NCBI GenBank assembly: GCA_029891345.1
Contig: CM056995.1
Span: forward strand, 216,880,547-216,944,546
Source of the DNA: Dryococelus australis
Taxonomy: Eukaryota > Arthropoda > Insecta > Phasmatodea > Phasmatidae
DNA: 64,000 bases
Direction: 5' to 3'
Below, piece by piece: positions 23,321 to 36,239 of the stretch. How positions within the stretch are numbered: position 1 is the stretch's first letter; each line of letters begins with the position of its first letter. A program made the position numbers and the translations under genes. Under the pieces are notes generated by a model, which saw only the letters and a list, made by a program, of their open reading frames with translations, ran no database searches and was not told where the DNA came from.

Positions 23321-23936
23321 TCCAGACCATGGCTGGTAAATGGTTAGGAAAATCCAAAATATACTATATAATGTGCTAAGATAATACACTAAGTTACCCA
23401 AAAAATGGTCAGTAACTCATTACAAAACTTCCAGAAGTATCCCCTAATCTCTTGTGGAGTGGGAGTTAGAGTAACCAAAAGGGTTCCTCGTGTAGGGAAG
23501 GTGAAATGGTTGGTTGTGGTGATGGATGATTGGGAAGAGACCGGAATTTAAGCCATAATCAAAAACAAAAGGCTAGGCAAAGGGCAGTAATGCTGCAAAA
23601 AAAAACACAACGGATACTACGTTAAAGTCAGGAGTATTTGGCAGGGAATGTACTGAATGGAGAAGGTGAAGCACATCACTGAAGTTGGTACAATGTGGTT
23701 GTGTTGCCAACAGGACAAGGGCATCAAGTAACTTAACAAAAGAGCCGTCAAGGTTAGGTCGGGAAATTTTGAAAAACTAAGATACGTAAGGTTAGGTGCA
23801 AGTTTTGAAACATGAATTATGGGTAGGGTTAGGTTAATGTGCGTGGTTGATCTAACAGAACCAAGTTTTGAAGTTTAGACTTACTATGTCAAAATGAGAA
23901 GCATTACCTAGATATACGCTTTTTTCAGATATATAT

Positions 23937-23954
23937 GTGTGTGTATATATATAT

Positions 23955-24002
<48 letters not shown>
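23937..24002. repeat. (TG)n(TA)n(GA)n microsatellite
   Basis: Short TG and TA runs are followed by about 20 GA units. It lies between the env-like relic and the LTR. Confidence 0.95.
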
Positions 24003-24006
<4 letters not shown>

Positions 24007-24154
24007 CGAGCAGCATCAAAAGTAGACATACAGGGAAGGGTGATTTCATGATGGAATTTAGTAGTAAATAACCAAAAGGAAAGGGTGTTTTTTTTTTTTT
24101 TTTTTTTCAAAAGAAAGAGATGTTCAAGATTAACATTCGATTTGTCACAGAAGT

Positions 24155-24990
24155 TCAGATAGGGTTGTCCAGAGGAAAGGTTGAATTCGAAGCTTTCAAC
24201 ATGACTGTCAAAAATGGGAATAGAGAAAAACAGAGGGTGAGCCCATGATTTTGACACTGAGCTAAAGCATTATGATTCAGTGAAGTAAATAACTTTCTGT
24301 CTGTGCTAAAAACAAAGTATTCATTCACAGATAACAACAACAACTGGTTCAAATTTTCAACCTGAAAGGGCAAGTATAAGCATAGTATCTTTAAAAGAGG
24401 CTATCATTATTGCCTAATGGAACATCCAAAATATCATTTAGAGATGTATTGTAAATTACTGCTTGCACTGAACTAAGCCCATAAAACATATACAGATTAT
24501 CAGGAGTTACAGGAGCTATCATGCAGCTATAAAGGTAAAGCAATTATGTGTTGGACTTGTTCAAAGTGTTAATAAATGACCCTGGATTTAATAACGTAGG
24601 TCTCATTGTACCATAAGCACTGGTTTCGATCGCACGTTTCAAATAAAAAATTTACCAACCTAGCATTGGACACAGCTTCGGTAACACGGAGTCGTATAGT
24701 ATTAAGATCAACATGTAAACTAACTAACGAAATTTGGTCAAATACAACACGTAAAGTTTTGTTCATGGCTACATAGAAAGCATTATACTGTTCAAATTAG
24801 TGGGTTGCCAGCACCTGAATGTTTTTGGTGTTATTCAAAATTCGATCTTCCATATTAAGCAGTAGAATTATGTGGTTAGCCAAATTGACAGAAGTTTCAT
24901 CTTGATTGTTGGCGAGAGCATTTAGTCGCTTTTCCAGTGGAGCATGATCTTGGTTGTCGAGGGTGCCAGACATTGTTTTCAAAAATTTTC
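24155..24990 (-). pseudogene. env-like relic of the gypsy element
   Basis: Three short minus-strand frames (24797-24982, 24569-24766, 24155-24373) contain heptad-like and Asn-rich stretches. Examples are LANHIILLLNMEDRILNNTK and SVNEYFVFSTDRKLF, followed by Cys-containing ALAQCQNHG. These resemble parts of insect errantivirus envelope proteins. Position after integrase and before the 3' LTR supports this. Interrupted by stops; no intact protein can be read. The family call is from memory of general features, not a search. Confidence 0.5.
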
Positions 24991-25880
24991 CTCAAAATAA
25001 TAAATACCACGTTTTGTTCGGGATCCAGAAGGCAAGACAAAGGTTAGGGTAGAAATTTAAGACTTGAGTGCTATGGAATTTTCTTTCAATTGGGCTACTG
25101 CAAATTGAAAATGTTGATCAAAAATAGCATTTCTTTTTCATATAAGACAATAATAGTGTGAAGCACGTCCTCTAGTTAAACAGATTCTAGTTGGAGTTTC
25201 AGAAGATTAAAGTCCATTACGATTGAGTAGTAGATGTTAGTGAATAGAACATAATCTTCCTTTCCGAATAGTATACCAGATGGAGTGTTTATACTATTGA
25301 CTCAGACAGGCAGTAGGCAGTAATGACCATAATCAGGTACCACCACATTATTCGAGGCAGCGAACAGTAATGGAGAAAATCCGAACAGGTTCACACAGGA
25401 ATATAACATGCAATAAAATAGAAAATATAGGAAATGCCAACAATAGGGGATTAAATTTAATATCTAAATTCCTAAAATTGATAACAAATAGAAATATTAA
25501 ATAAATTATATAAATTCAACCCAATTAACTTCACTAGATCCGTTACAACGATAGCTCTACAAACTAATAAATCAATGGCAAACACACTATTTAAATAAAC
25601 TCTGAAACCTAGTGATCATGATTTTTTGAGTAGGCCTTATTTAAATGTGAGAGCCTGGGAAAACTAACACGAGTGGATGATCAGTCCACGATCAAAACTA
25701 AGCCTGTGACAGACACGAGAAAGAGAAGACAGGCCTAATCACAACACGTTGGTAGAATCTGCAGCTTCTAACATTGTAGACGTCCATAAATTAGGACATA
25801 GCCAAAGAATAGACAGGTTTTAGGTGAGAAATACAGGCGCACGTTAAATAGGCTCCCGTTTTAGGGTCAGCCAAACTGGC
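24991..25880 (-). other. Between integrase and env relics
   Basis: About 0.9 kb of AT-rich DNA with no frame I can assign. It probably contains decayed integrase C-terminus and an env splice region. Confidence 0.4.
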
Positions 25881-26760
25881 TGTAACAGGTGTCAAAAAGC
25901 ATTGGCTCTGATACGGACCAGACCAACAAAATTATAATTTGGCCATACGTTTGTCTACCGCCTTTATAATGTGATGAGTTTTTAAAAGAACTAGATCTCC
26001 AGTTCTAAAAGGGCTATATTTTCTGTTTTTGTTGTATTTTACACAGGTATGCTCGTGGAACCGTTTAAGATTTCTGAGGGCTGCTGCCAGATTCCTTGGA
26101 TGTCTGAGACATCATCGGGAAGAAGATCACTCAACTGTCACAAGTTGGAGAGAGGATGATTTGGCATTTAAGTAACCATCAAACTGACTCATGTCGAGCG
26201 CAATTGAATGTTGTTTGTAACCAGAGTAGATGCTTGCCCCAATTGGTTTGATCCTTTGCATGGAAGGCAATTAACGCCAAACGAAGGTTTCTATTAAAAT
26301 ACTCTGCATGCGAAGGTAGAGTATTATATGGGGATCAAGTGATATGTTTGAGCCCTTTGGAGAATTACATGTGTCTGAAGGTCTTGGAAATAAACTGAGA
26401 TCCATTGGGTGATACAATAGTAGACGGTATACCAAATTATTGAAATTTGCGCATCTGAAGAGCATGTACAATAGAAAATGAATCAGTTTTCCTCATGGGA
26501 ACTAACCACACAAATTTTGAAAAAGCATCAATACATACAAAAAGAATGTTATGACCAAACTTACTCCTACAGAGTGGACCATCCAAATCAATGAATAACT
26601 TTTGCATGGATCTTTCGGCTACTTCTGAGGACAAAAAGTCTAAATGTGAATTTTTACTAGGCTTATGTCATTGCACGTGGTTTTGAAAATGCCAATGTGT
26701 GCTCCAATAGGCGAAGAGTGGAAGTATGTAAAAACCTCATCGCATAAATTAGCTGGAAAA
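25880..26760 (-). pseudogene. gypsy integrase relic
   Basis: Minus strand: part of the zinc-binding/linker region (GAHIGIFKT), then LFIDLDGPLCRSKFGHNILF and VCIDAFSKFVWLVPM (core start with the first Asp). Next come TIVSPNGSQFISKTF and SHAEYFNRNLR, and a C-terminal part LIAFHAKDQTNWGKHLLW. The second catalytic Asp, expected in VSDNG, is Pro here; the Glu of the AE.FNR block is present. Stops and shifts separate the blocks. Inactive. Confidence 0.75.
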
Positions 26761-28110
26761 ACTAAACACTTTCTGTTGTTTGTTTTACAATACAAAACAC
26801 CCTTGGTAAGTGAGTAGGGCTTTGGTTCAACACTCAAATTAAGATTTTGGCTAATAGTGGTTAACTCTGGTTCTTCATTCTGATGATCCTGAATATTTTT
26901 TAATGCTAGGGGAAAGTCTGTCAAAACATTGCAATGTAGTAAGTTTTCGGGTGTTACAGAGGAATTAGAAACCTCAAACATTCTTGAAAGAGTATTGGTT
27001 ACGACATTTTTGGTACCTTTGATGGGCTGCATTTTTAATTTTAAGGAAGAAATATGCATTACCCAACGATCAATTTTTCCAAGTTGTCTAGGATGTGCCA
27101 AAAGCCAAGACAATACCTGATTATCAGTTTCTAGGAGGAATTCCGAATGGTTGAGGCACTGGCGAAACTGTTCAATGTCAAAAACCACAACTAAGCACTC
27201 TAGCGCGTACATAGTAGACAATTCTCGCTCTTGAGCAGTCAGCATATGCGATGCAAACAATATGGGCTGTCGAGTACCATCGACTTCTTGGGCGTGAACT
27301 GCCCCCACAGCTAAACTAGAGGCATCAGTCTGGAGAAGAAAAGGTTTAGAGGAGTCTGCCACATGGAGCACATTTAGATTTATAATATCTTGTTCTAATG
27401 TTTCAAAGGATCTTTGTTGTTCTGCACCCCACTCAAATTTCACATATTTCTTACGCAACTTTTTAAGGGTGCAGCCATCTCGGCAAAGTGTGGTATCAAT
27501 TTTCCAAAAAATTAAACCATCGCTATAAATTGGGCAATGCCCTTAGCATCTTGTGGAAGTGGAACATTTCTAATAGTCTGTGTTCTGTCCAGATCTATGG
27601 CAATGCCTTGTGAGGAAATTTTGTGTCCGAAGAACGATATTTCCTGAACTGCGAATTTGACTTTTGCATGATTGACAGTGAGGCAAGTCTTTTCTAATAG
27701 TGTAAGTGCCTCTTTAAGGTGACTGAGGTGTTGATCAAAGTCCAAGTAACTATACACATAGTTGAATTTAATGTCATGAAATATTTGATCCAAAAGTTGG
27801 TAAAAACTTGGGCACCGGTGAAAAGGCCAAATGGACACAGGTGAATTGGTAAAGGTTCCAAGGAATGCAGAAAGTAGTGATTGGTTTTGAATCTTCTGCC
27901 AAAGGTATCTGAAGATAGGCCGCATTGAAATCAATAGCTGTGAAAAAAAATTGAGTTGTTAAACCAATCAAAGGCAGAATGGAGGTCCGGCAATGGTATT
28001 GATTCAATTTAAATTTTTTGATTAAGCTTCCGATAGTCAACTACCATACTTTGTTTTTCATTGGGCTTTGGAAACAAAAATGCTGGACTAGCATATTGAG
28101 ATGTGAACTG
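26640..28110 (-). pseudogene. gypsy reverse transcriptase and RNase H relic
   Basis: The RT part includes FFTAIDFNAAYLQIPLAEDS, the fingers/palm block with the first catalytic Asp. At 27730-27760 the active-site strand reads YVYSYLDFDQHLSHLKE. The second Asp of YLDD and following residues appear deleted. A 272-codon frame (26640-27458) covers the connection and RNase H: LLQTDASSLAVGAV, RELSTMYALECL, LLETDNQVLSWL (D, E, D in place), and NVVTNTLSRM where the last Asp is Asn. The longest surviving frame of the element. Confidence 0.85.
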
Positions 28111-28538
28111 TTCAATAACACCTTTGTTAATGAGATCCTTAATTTGGAGTCAGAAAAACTCCATTTGTGGCGGTACTAATCGATAGGGATGACTATTGAC
28201 TGGTTCCATATATAATAATTTGATCTTACACTCAAGCAATTTTGTTAATCCCAGTTCTGTGGTAAGCACACTAGGAAACTGACTACAAAGATCATAAATA
28301 ACTGCATGCTCCTTTTCAATTAAATAACCTAGAGGGACTGGCAGATGGGCCTGGGTTTATTTTAGCACTTACATCAGAGTTCGCTTGTTGGTTGCAATCA
28401 AAAAATACAATTTTCTGGGCCGGAGCCAATAAAAAAAACCTGATTACCATGGATATTAAGAATAAGATCAGATTTCCTCATGAAGTCAGCAGCTAATACA
28501 AAATTTTGACTTAAAGTTTTCAGCTACTAATCACTTAA

Positions 28539-28742
28539 CTACACAAGTGAAATTGGAAATATGTAGTTTGACAGTTGCACTGCACGATATGGGTAAGGGA
28601 TCATTAGATACAGTGTAACAAAGTAATTAATTTCAACAGATTTTAACAGGTTAACGTTTTGCAGTTGTTTAAATAATTTGCCGGAAATAATTATCCACAC
28701 CGAACCAGAGTCAACAAGCACGCTGACCTGAAGAGAGTCCAA
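28539..28742 (-). pseudogene. gypsy aspartic protease relic
   Basis: VSVLVDSGSVWIIISGKLF on the minus strand carries the D-S-G catalytic triad of retroelement aspartic proteases followed by a hydrophobic strand. It lies between the CCHC knuckle and RT, as expected. Confidence 0.65.
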
Positions 28743-28959
28743 AGTAACTTCAATTTATGGGGTACTAGACCTCTGGTACCCTACAAGATTGGGGAAATTC
28801 ACACGGCAGACACTAGCTTCAATCTTTGGTTCTTTATACTTAAAAGGCCCAAAAATATGCTGCTAAAGACGACAATTACTTACAGCTTGTAAAATGTGAG
28901 CATTTACTGGGAGTTGGCGAATTTACCCTTAACACGAGAACTGTCGCTCACTTCCCAGT

Positions 28960-29742
28960 CTCGCGCATTTCGTTTTTTAAATTCCAACAATTAGGAGCGA
29001 TATGCTTTACCTTATTACAGTAGTGGCCAGTTGGATGCCTAGGTTGTTGTTTCTTTTGGTCAGGATTGGCCTGATCCTTCACAGTTGTTGATGATTTACT
29101 ATCAATTGCATTTGACTAAGATTTATAGAGACCTTTTTTACGGTGTCAATGGGAAAAGACTTTAAAACCAGGCATTTCCTTCTTTTGATCAACATCGCGA
29201 ATGTTATTCTAATGTTTACACGTTCTATCAAGCGCAGCAAAACTGGTGTTTTGGTGTGGAAAACAAGGTGCGAGCGTTCCTGAGGAGTGAGATCTTCTAA
29301 AATGTTATCCACTTCTTCACTTTCAGATACATGAAGCCTGAGAATAACTGTGGCCTCTTTAATGCTGTTCACATAAATGTAAAGTGGCTTGTCAAGATTT
29401 TACAAACGATGCCCCTCCTTAAACGTAATTCTGTTAAAAGCCTAGAGCGTATGAAGAAGTGTAAAATGTTCTCATGGTAAGCATCAAATGTGAAGCCTTG
29501 AGCAATTGCTCTATGTGTCCTCTTGCTTAGTGGTTCATAAGTGAAACTTCCAGCATTTGGGTTTCAGCTATTGTTTTACTTTGTTGCAAATTGACAATGA
29601 TTTTCAAAAACTCTAGAAACTTTGGCACATGCAGTCCATCAATACTAGGAAAGTCTAGAAATATATGCAACAGTAGTGAGATAATTACAATTACATACGT
29701 GCCTTGCCCGGGACTTGAACACAGAAAAACTCGTACCATCAT
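28960..29742 (-). pseudogene. gypsy gag relic with zinc knuckle
   Basis: The minus strand near 28970-29040 reads HPTGHYCNKVKHIAPNCW, a CCHC-type knuckle missing its first cysteine. Upstream frames (29079-29372, 29527-29742) read like gag capsid: EEVDNILEDLTPQERSHL and PSIDGLHVPKFLEFLKIIVN. Gag similarity stops at about 29655. The first ~90 bases of the upstream frame come from unrelated DNA with a tRNA-like B box (GTTCAAGTCCCGGG). Confidence 0.65.
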
Positions 29743-29824
29743 CTAGCGTGCAATCAACTGTCTTGCGGATGTAGGATTCGGAGCATCAACTTCGGATGTA
29801 ATCACTCTAATGTTCTTAATGCTA

Positions 29825-32360
29825 CGGTTTACTACACTGAAATATGTACCATTTAAAACATGGGCCCATCCTAGTGCTATTTGTATGAATAATTTGGTGG
29901 AGATCGGTTTAACGAGCCATGATATCTGGCATAAAACTTTATTTTCTTGTTTGTCGCTATCTTACAAAAATGCTATATTACATAATACTGTCGGCATAGA
30001 AACTTCCGTTGAGTTTGGTTACGTTGTTTTAACATACTTAAATTACCTAAATTATTTATACGGCCGCCAATTTGAAAATCAGTTTCCAACGACTCTTAAA
30101 ACATGAAATATCACACGGTCTTTTCAGTACTGCTGATGTGCGAGATTTGGTAGTACATATTTGAATTACAATGGAAATATCGCAAAATGTTCCATTTTCT
30201 CACCTAGCACAAATTTACAAAGAGACCAGCACAAGATGATCTATGTGTGCATAGTTGATGCTTCCTATGAATACTGCTAGTGTAGAAAATGTAGTTGAAT
30301 TTTGTTGAATTGTGTAATAGATATAACATTCTATCCTGAATGATTTATGTTAACGCCATTAAAAAAGGTCTGTCGCAACATGGGACATGTTAGATTACCT
30401 AATCAACTTTAGCACTTCTTGCACGTAATATTTGGTGCGAGTCGGTTAATTGGTCCTCGAGATTTGGCATTAAACTTATTTTTTTTCCATGTAACGATCT
30501 TCATAAATGGAGGACAAAAAGGTTATGTATTAGCACATTCAATGATTTTCATAGCTACAGTAAGTATACAAAGTTACGTTAAAATCGGTTACGTAGTTTC
30601 GTAAATATAGCATACGAATATAAAACTTAATTATAGCCGAAATTCTGAAAGTAAGTGTCTTGCACACACTAAATATTCAAATTAGTATGGCCTTCACATA
30701 GTAATTTCTTCACCAAATTTGGCAGGAATCGGTTGTTTCCCAAGGTGTGACAAAAGATCCTTATTTTTTCATTTGGAGCTATTGTACAAAATGGTGGAGA
30801 AATGAGGCTCTGTTGATGCTAATTTGTTGAGTATAATAAATACTGCCAGCATACTAATTTAAATTTAAATTTGTTTCGTAGTTTCGTAGATATAACACAC
30901 CGAGGTAACATGTTTATATGGCCGCCATTTTGTAAATAATTTTCTGACCCACTCAAAACATTCAAACTTACATGGCCTGCAATGCTGATACTTGTTTGTC
31001 AAACTGAGTGGAATTCTGTCGGTTTTCTCCAGCGGTAAAGCGTTTAATTTTAATTTTTTATATTCTGTCTTACAAAATGGCGGACAAGAGAATACACTGT
31101 GTGGACACATTTGATGGTTGTACTAAGTACAAACTTAAGTTGGAATAAATCACATGGTTTTGACGTTATAGTGTAATATGCTAAAATGGCTGTAAGACCA
31201 CCAGTTTGAAAACGAGTTTCTGATCTACTTAAAACAGACCAGATTACATAAACTGCTGCAATACTACTTGTTTGCCAAATTTGGCGAGACATAACATATT
31301 AAATGTTATTTATTCGTGTGGCACTATCTTATAAAATGGCAGACAAAAGAGGCTCCATGCAGAAAATTAATAGTTGTTATATATATTGATATTAAACAAA
31401 TACAAATTGGAATTGATTACATGATTTCGACGATATAGCTTACTAAGCTAAAATGGCTATTTTGCCGCCATTTAGAAAATATGTGTGAACTTCTTAAATC
31501 ATACAAATTTACATCATCCGCCGTACAACTTTTTTGCCAAAATTTGTAGGAATCGGTTAATTGTTTCCCGAGATTTAATTAAATTCTTTTTTATTCTTGT
31601 GGTTCTATCCTTCAAAATAACAGGCGAAAGTGGCTAAATGTTGGAAAATATGATTGTAATACATGTCGAAACTTGTTGAACAGTATCGTAGGCATACCAA
31701 ATAGACCTAAAAATAATTTTATAATCACCATTTTGGAAATAAGTGTCTAATAATTGTAAATCGCGGATATTTACATGGCCTTCCTTAATATCTCCTTCTT
31801 GCCAAAATCGACGACAGTTGGTAAAGTATTTTTCGAAATTGGTTTTATGGTATCGTAGGTATACCAAATAAACCTAAAATAGTTGTATGGCCATCATTTT
31901 GGATATAATTGTCTAATCATTTTAAATCACATATGTTTACATAGCTTTCCACAGTATCACTTACTTGCCAAATTCTTCGACAATTGGGTGAGTAATTTTA
32001 GAAATATGTTGAACGGTATTGTAGTTATGCAAAATAAATACAAAATATTTGTATGGCTGCCATTTTGGAAATAAGTGTGTTATCATTTTAAATCGCATAC
32101 GTTTTGTGGCTTTCCATAGTATCACTTAGGGCGTACTTGCCAAAATCGACGACAATTGACGGAGTATTTTTCGAAAAGCAATGGGAAGCTTAATATTTAT
32201 ATGTGGTGCTATATTCCCAAATGACGGATTAAAAAAATATCTAATGAGTACATAATGCACAGACAACATATAAAATTTCGTTTAAATAGTACGATTGGTT
32301 CTTGAGATATGAATTATTGTCCTAAATATTTAAGTGGCCGCCATTTGGAAGTAAATTTTT
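29825..32360 (+). repeat. Diverged tandem array, unit about 260-285 bp
   Basis: The landmark AAAATGGCGGACAA (variants) occurs near 29967, 30504, 30788, 31074, 31333 and 31614. Spacings are 537 (two units), 284, 286, 259 and 281. Each unit also carries ATGGCCGCCATTTTG, a CATTCAAATTTACATGGCC-like block and AATCGGTT. At 31728-32190 a shorter ~165-bp sub-repeat occurs three times (CATTTTGG at 31729, 31894, 32061). The array ends near a short ACACAC tract at 32458. Short open frames inside are not conserved between units. Confidence 0.8.
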
Positions 32361-32479
32361 AGCATGGTCAAAAACTATAAAAGTCAGATTTACTTACTAA
32401 TTGTAATATGTGTACCTGTTTGGTTAACGCGTTCGAAAACATTTTGAGTGTAGCACAAACACACACATAGATAGACACA

Positions 32480-34519
32480 GACAGAAGCCTTTCTTTCGTT
32501 CGGAATATAGGCTACCACATGTATGCACAGAGGAGAAAAAACTGAATGTACACAGCATTGAAAGATTATAACTGCTGCTAATGGTCTACGATAGGTGTGT
32601 ATATTTGCGTTGCACATTTAGTTAATAAAGTGGTACATTACATCAACATATTTACGCTATGTATTTGTACAAATCTTTACTAATTAAATTCGGGAGCAAT
32701 AGAAAGCTCGCGGGAGCTACTTCCGCGTTGTACTACGTCTAGCGATGTGAAATAAAATATATGTAATGGAGCCAGTAGATCATCGGTTCATTGCGCCAAA
32801 AACTTTCTGCAGCTGCTCTATTAAGATTTTATTTAATTTGTAATAAATATTTATTTTAACTGAAAATTGATTACCAGGAATATCAACCTAATACGTAGAA
32901 AATATATAATCGTATACGAAGCAATCGCGTTAGAAGTTGTTCAGCATAGTATTTGAAAGCCTTTGGATAAAATCATTTTTAATGAATCTGGTAAACTATC
33001 AATTGTGACCAGAGATAACTTCCATTATTGTTACAAGACGCGATGTTTAGTGATACCCAAAATTATGGCTTATAACAGATATTAAACATTAGCTCTGCAT
33101 TAGTGGAAAAAATTAAGGGTATTTAAAGGGAATGTGTTATAACCAGTCTCTTCTTGTACACAAAATTATGCATCGTTTTCTAAATAGTTTGTGAGCAATA
33201 CCACTAGTTACCGTAGTTGGTCGATGTGTACTATAAAAAGTTCAGCTTCACAATAATTTATTTATTGCATTTTCGTCACACGTTTCCGTTGCTTCTCGAC
33301 TAATTAGTTGAATACTCACACTGCCCAATCAGCTATTATAATTCATACAAAATTGTTTGCGCTCCAAATTATAAAATTGAGTCGCTTATTCAACAAGTAA
33401 TTTTGGAACTCTCTATGGAGCTTCAAACCATGCATAAAATAGAAAACTAAGAGAATTTATAAGATGTTTGGGTACTACCAAATTTACCCCGATACTGAAG
33501 ACATGAGTATTTTATATATGCATGATACATTCCTTCTCTCTTCCTTCAAATTCTTCAACTATTTACTACAGACAGAAGCTATTTTTAATCAAACAGTAGC
33601 AGTGTTTGCGCCCAACATGCAAGTATCGGGATAATACGTAGAAGCTATAATCGTATAAACTTGTCACAATCTTAATTCCCGTTGCGTAATGCTCAGAAAA
33701 TATCGGTGACCTAACTTCTGTACTAAGTAATTTTTAAAAAATTTGAGTGCATAAAATAAAATAGAGGCAAGTTTCAATATGCGTTATTTTGCCAATATGT
33801 TCTACAATACGTACTTCATGATAATATTTTCCAGCGAGTGAATACATGCCCTTTAAGACATTACAACATTCAGCTTTATAAATAATTTTATATTCATGAA
33901 CTTCGCGTTCACTGTTTTTTCGTAACGCATGCAACTCGCTAGACTAGACACCCACATGTATCTGTTAGTTGTTTTACTTTAAGAGAAATGTTTTACTGAA
34001 AATTGTAAGCGCTGGCCAACAGCCTTGGGCCAATTACATGCTAGCAGTTTTATGGATAGGCAATTTATAATTCAAATATCAATAACTCACAAAACTAACT
34101 AATGTGTTTAGGCTGCTCATACCATATCTGCGTTTATTACGACATAAATAACTAAGTTGTTATTATTAATGCAAGCAATTTTTTTAAGCACATATTTAAT
34201 AACATGCTTCATTAACTTTATCCCCTTTCAGTTTCCTTACTGAAAATCACTGACGGTTTGACTGGACATTTCATGTTAATGCTACTGTCCAATTCGCTGA
34301 AACCAAGATCTAAACGAGCTGAGGAAATCGCTGGAAATCTCTAAGTAGTAAGTAAGGAGTAAGAGGTAAATAGACGACAATTTCAGACTTCAGATAGACC
34401 GATCATCCCAAGTGAAGAAACTATTTCAATTAAATAATAAAGACGTTAAACCCCACTAAGGGTTATCGTTATTAAAGCTGTTTTGTCCAGAATCACGTAC
34501 TTATGTAGTGACTCCGACA
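32480..34519 (+). other. Stretch without recognised gene
   Basis: AT-rich DNA; no element or frame I can support. Confidence 0.5.
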
Positions 34520-34715
34520 CAAAAGAATCTATAGATAGGGCACCTTTTTTTCGCGAAAAGGTTCACGCGAAGGCTAAACTCTAATGTCCTATGGTATACG
34601 CGCATATTTCCTTTGATTATTGGCCATGTGTCTTTGTAGGGAGACAGTTCCTTACCTAACTGGGCCAATCAGAATTATGTGACTCCGTCACGGAGTGTCT
34701 TTGATTCGCGAGCAG
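34520..34715 (-). repeat. Interspersed repeat with TTTTCGCGAAAA palindrome, copy 1
   Basis: Read on the minus strand it has loosely the same order as 36240-36430: an AATTCT.A.TG region, a CCAAT.. block, then the CGCGAAAA palindrome. The palindrome lies at about 34549-34560. Confidence 0.35.
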
Positions 34716-35623
34716 TCACCTGTAAAGAATGGCAGTTAAAATCATCCAATCCTAAAAGTGGATCTGAGATCAAGTGTTTTGGAATATATGTACTGTAGTG
34801 CCATGGGCACTCCGCTAGTTTTCCAGTTCAGAGAGAGGACATTTTAGTGAAGTTTTTTCGCAACTTATCAGGTTCTACGGTGCCTGCGACAGGAAGCTGT
34901 ATCCGCTCTAATACTGCCTGCGGTGATTTCAGCACCGCGTGACTGCGATTGCTAACCACTTTTGATTGGAAATACGTCCTGTTTTTCACGATATATTCGT
35001 CCCATGACTCCTGGCATCAAGCACTATATCACGCACCATTTTCCCGTCCCATTATTTCAATACCACACTATGGGGACGTGTGCAAAGTTCCAATTCATTG
35101 GTTGATGCCCTAATCTTGCTCTCTCATTTGTTGGCGACTCTTCTCGCCATGACTTCTCATTGGTGAGAGACTGCTCATGCGCGACTTCTTGGTGGAGAGA
35201 GACTTCTCCCCACTACACTCATGTTGCTTTATTATGCCATGCCATGCCTTAAGAAGAGAGACTTCAGCAGACTACACCAAAGACTGCACATCACAGCCTG
35301 GGACGACTCGCCTGAGCGGCGCTGCGACTCCACTCTCCTTCACTACCGTGGTTATAGAATGAATTTGTTTCCATTGCCGTTATTATTTTATTTTATATTA
35401 ACAATTCCCATGTCGTATTCCGCCACATCGCCTAGTAAGTAGATGTATAATTAAAGGTGTAACCATTTCAGTGTTTGATTTAATTAGAAGTGTTAAATTA
35501 ACTTAGATTATTTCTTATTGAGTGTTTGTGCTCAGCCCTAGACCACTCGGCCACCACAATGCTGTAGTCCTGAAATATTTTCGCGAAAAACAGCGATATA
35601 TCATGTTCAATAAAGAGGTTATA
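34716..35623 (+). other. Stretch without recognised gene
   Basis: Contains a moderately GC-rich region at 35100-35340 with short open frames. On the minus strand GGTGGCCGAGTGGTCTAGGGC (35542-35562) looks like a tRNA-Ser/Leu A-box region, but no B box follows. The CGCGAAAA palindrome appears again near 35577. Confidence 0.4.
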
Positions 35624-36042
35624 GGCTATTCACGGTGAAATGAGCACTTTTGAAAGCCCCGCTTAAGATCTACTTGTATGCACCTTGTGTACTCCTTCGC
35701 CTTGAGTAAAATTAATATTGCCATGGGCCTCATCGCTTTATTCGTGCATCGGTCAAATTGATTTGTAAAATTATCAAGAAAGTATATACTTTCCATATTT
35801 GGTCATTTTTACACTTAAATGTATTAAAAACGCAGAACGCGAAAAAATTATGTTAAGTTATCACAAATAGTTACCTAACGTTTTACTCGGTGTTAAGATA
35901 TGGAACCACTTACTGTTCATCCATCGTTACCATCTTTACTGTGCAAATGTCACTCGGTGCGTCCATTGAAATATATGTTTGCAGTGCCAGTGACTTTTTT
36001 CTAAGGTTAATTTCTAAAGTGCCCACTTTATCGTGAGCAGCC
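35624..36042 (+). mobile_element. TIR MITE family, subfamily A, copy 5
   Basis: Ends GGCTATTCACGGTGAAATGA and CTTTATCGTGAGCAGCC, with full-length core (CCGCTTAAGATCTACTTGTA, GTTCATCCATCGTTACCA). No coding sequence. Confidence 0.85.
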
Positions 36043-36054
36043 TTTATCTTAAAT

Positions 36055-36110
36055 GTATATATATGTGTAAGTACATACATTATATATATATATTTATTTA
36101 TATATATATG
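36055..36110. repeat. TA-rich microsatellite
   Basis: TATATATATG-type repeats directly after MITE copy A5. Confidence 0.9.
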
Positions 36111-36239
36111 CACACACCTAAGGTTAGGGGTAGTGAAATTTAGCGAAAAGATTTCAAGACAAGTTCTACTTCAAAACACTGTAGGGTCGTTTTCCCTTTC
36201 TTGGTTGCCTGAATTACAAATTTTGACACGTATTAACTG

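Larger units (their letters stand above)
22963..29655 (-). mobile_element. Degenerate Ty3/gypsy (errantivirus-like) LTR retroelement, 5' end missing
   Basis: Order on the minus strand: gag, CCHC knuckle, protease, RT, RNase H, integrase, env-like region, polypurine tract, candidate 3' LTR. All open frames are broken by stops and shifts. I could not find a second LTR above 29655. There the gag sequence stops and unrelated sequence with a tRNA-like B box begins, so the 5' LTR, primer-binding site and N-terminal gag appear lost. An env-like region between pol and the 3' LTR fits the insect errantivirus type. Confidence 0.8.

Noticed and set aside
29700-29760. Possible tRNA gene (minus) with GTTCAAGTCCCGGG
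   Set aside because: Only a B-box-like region. No acceptor or anticodon stems could be paired; probably a SINE fragment that replaced the 5' part of the gypsy element.
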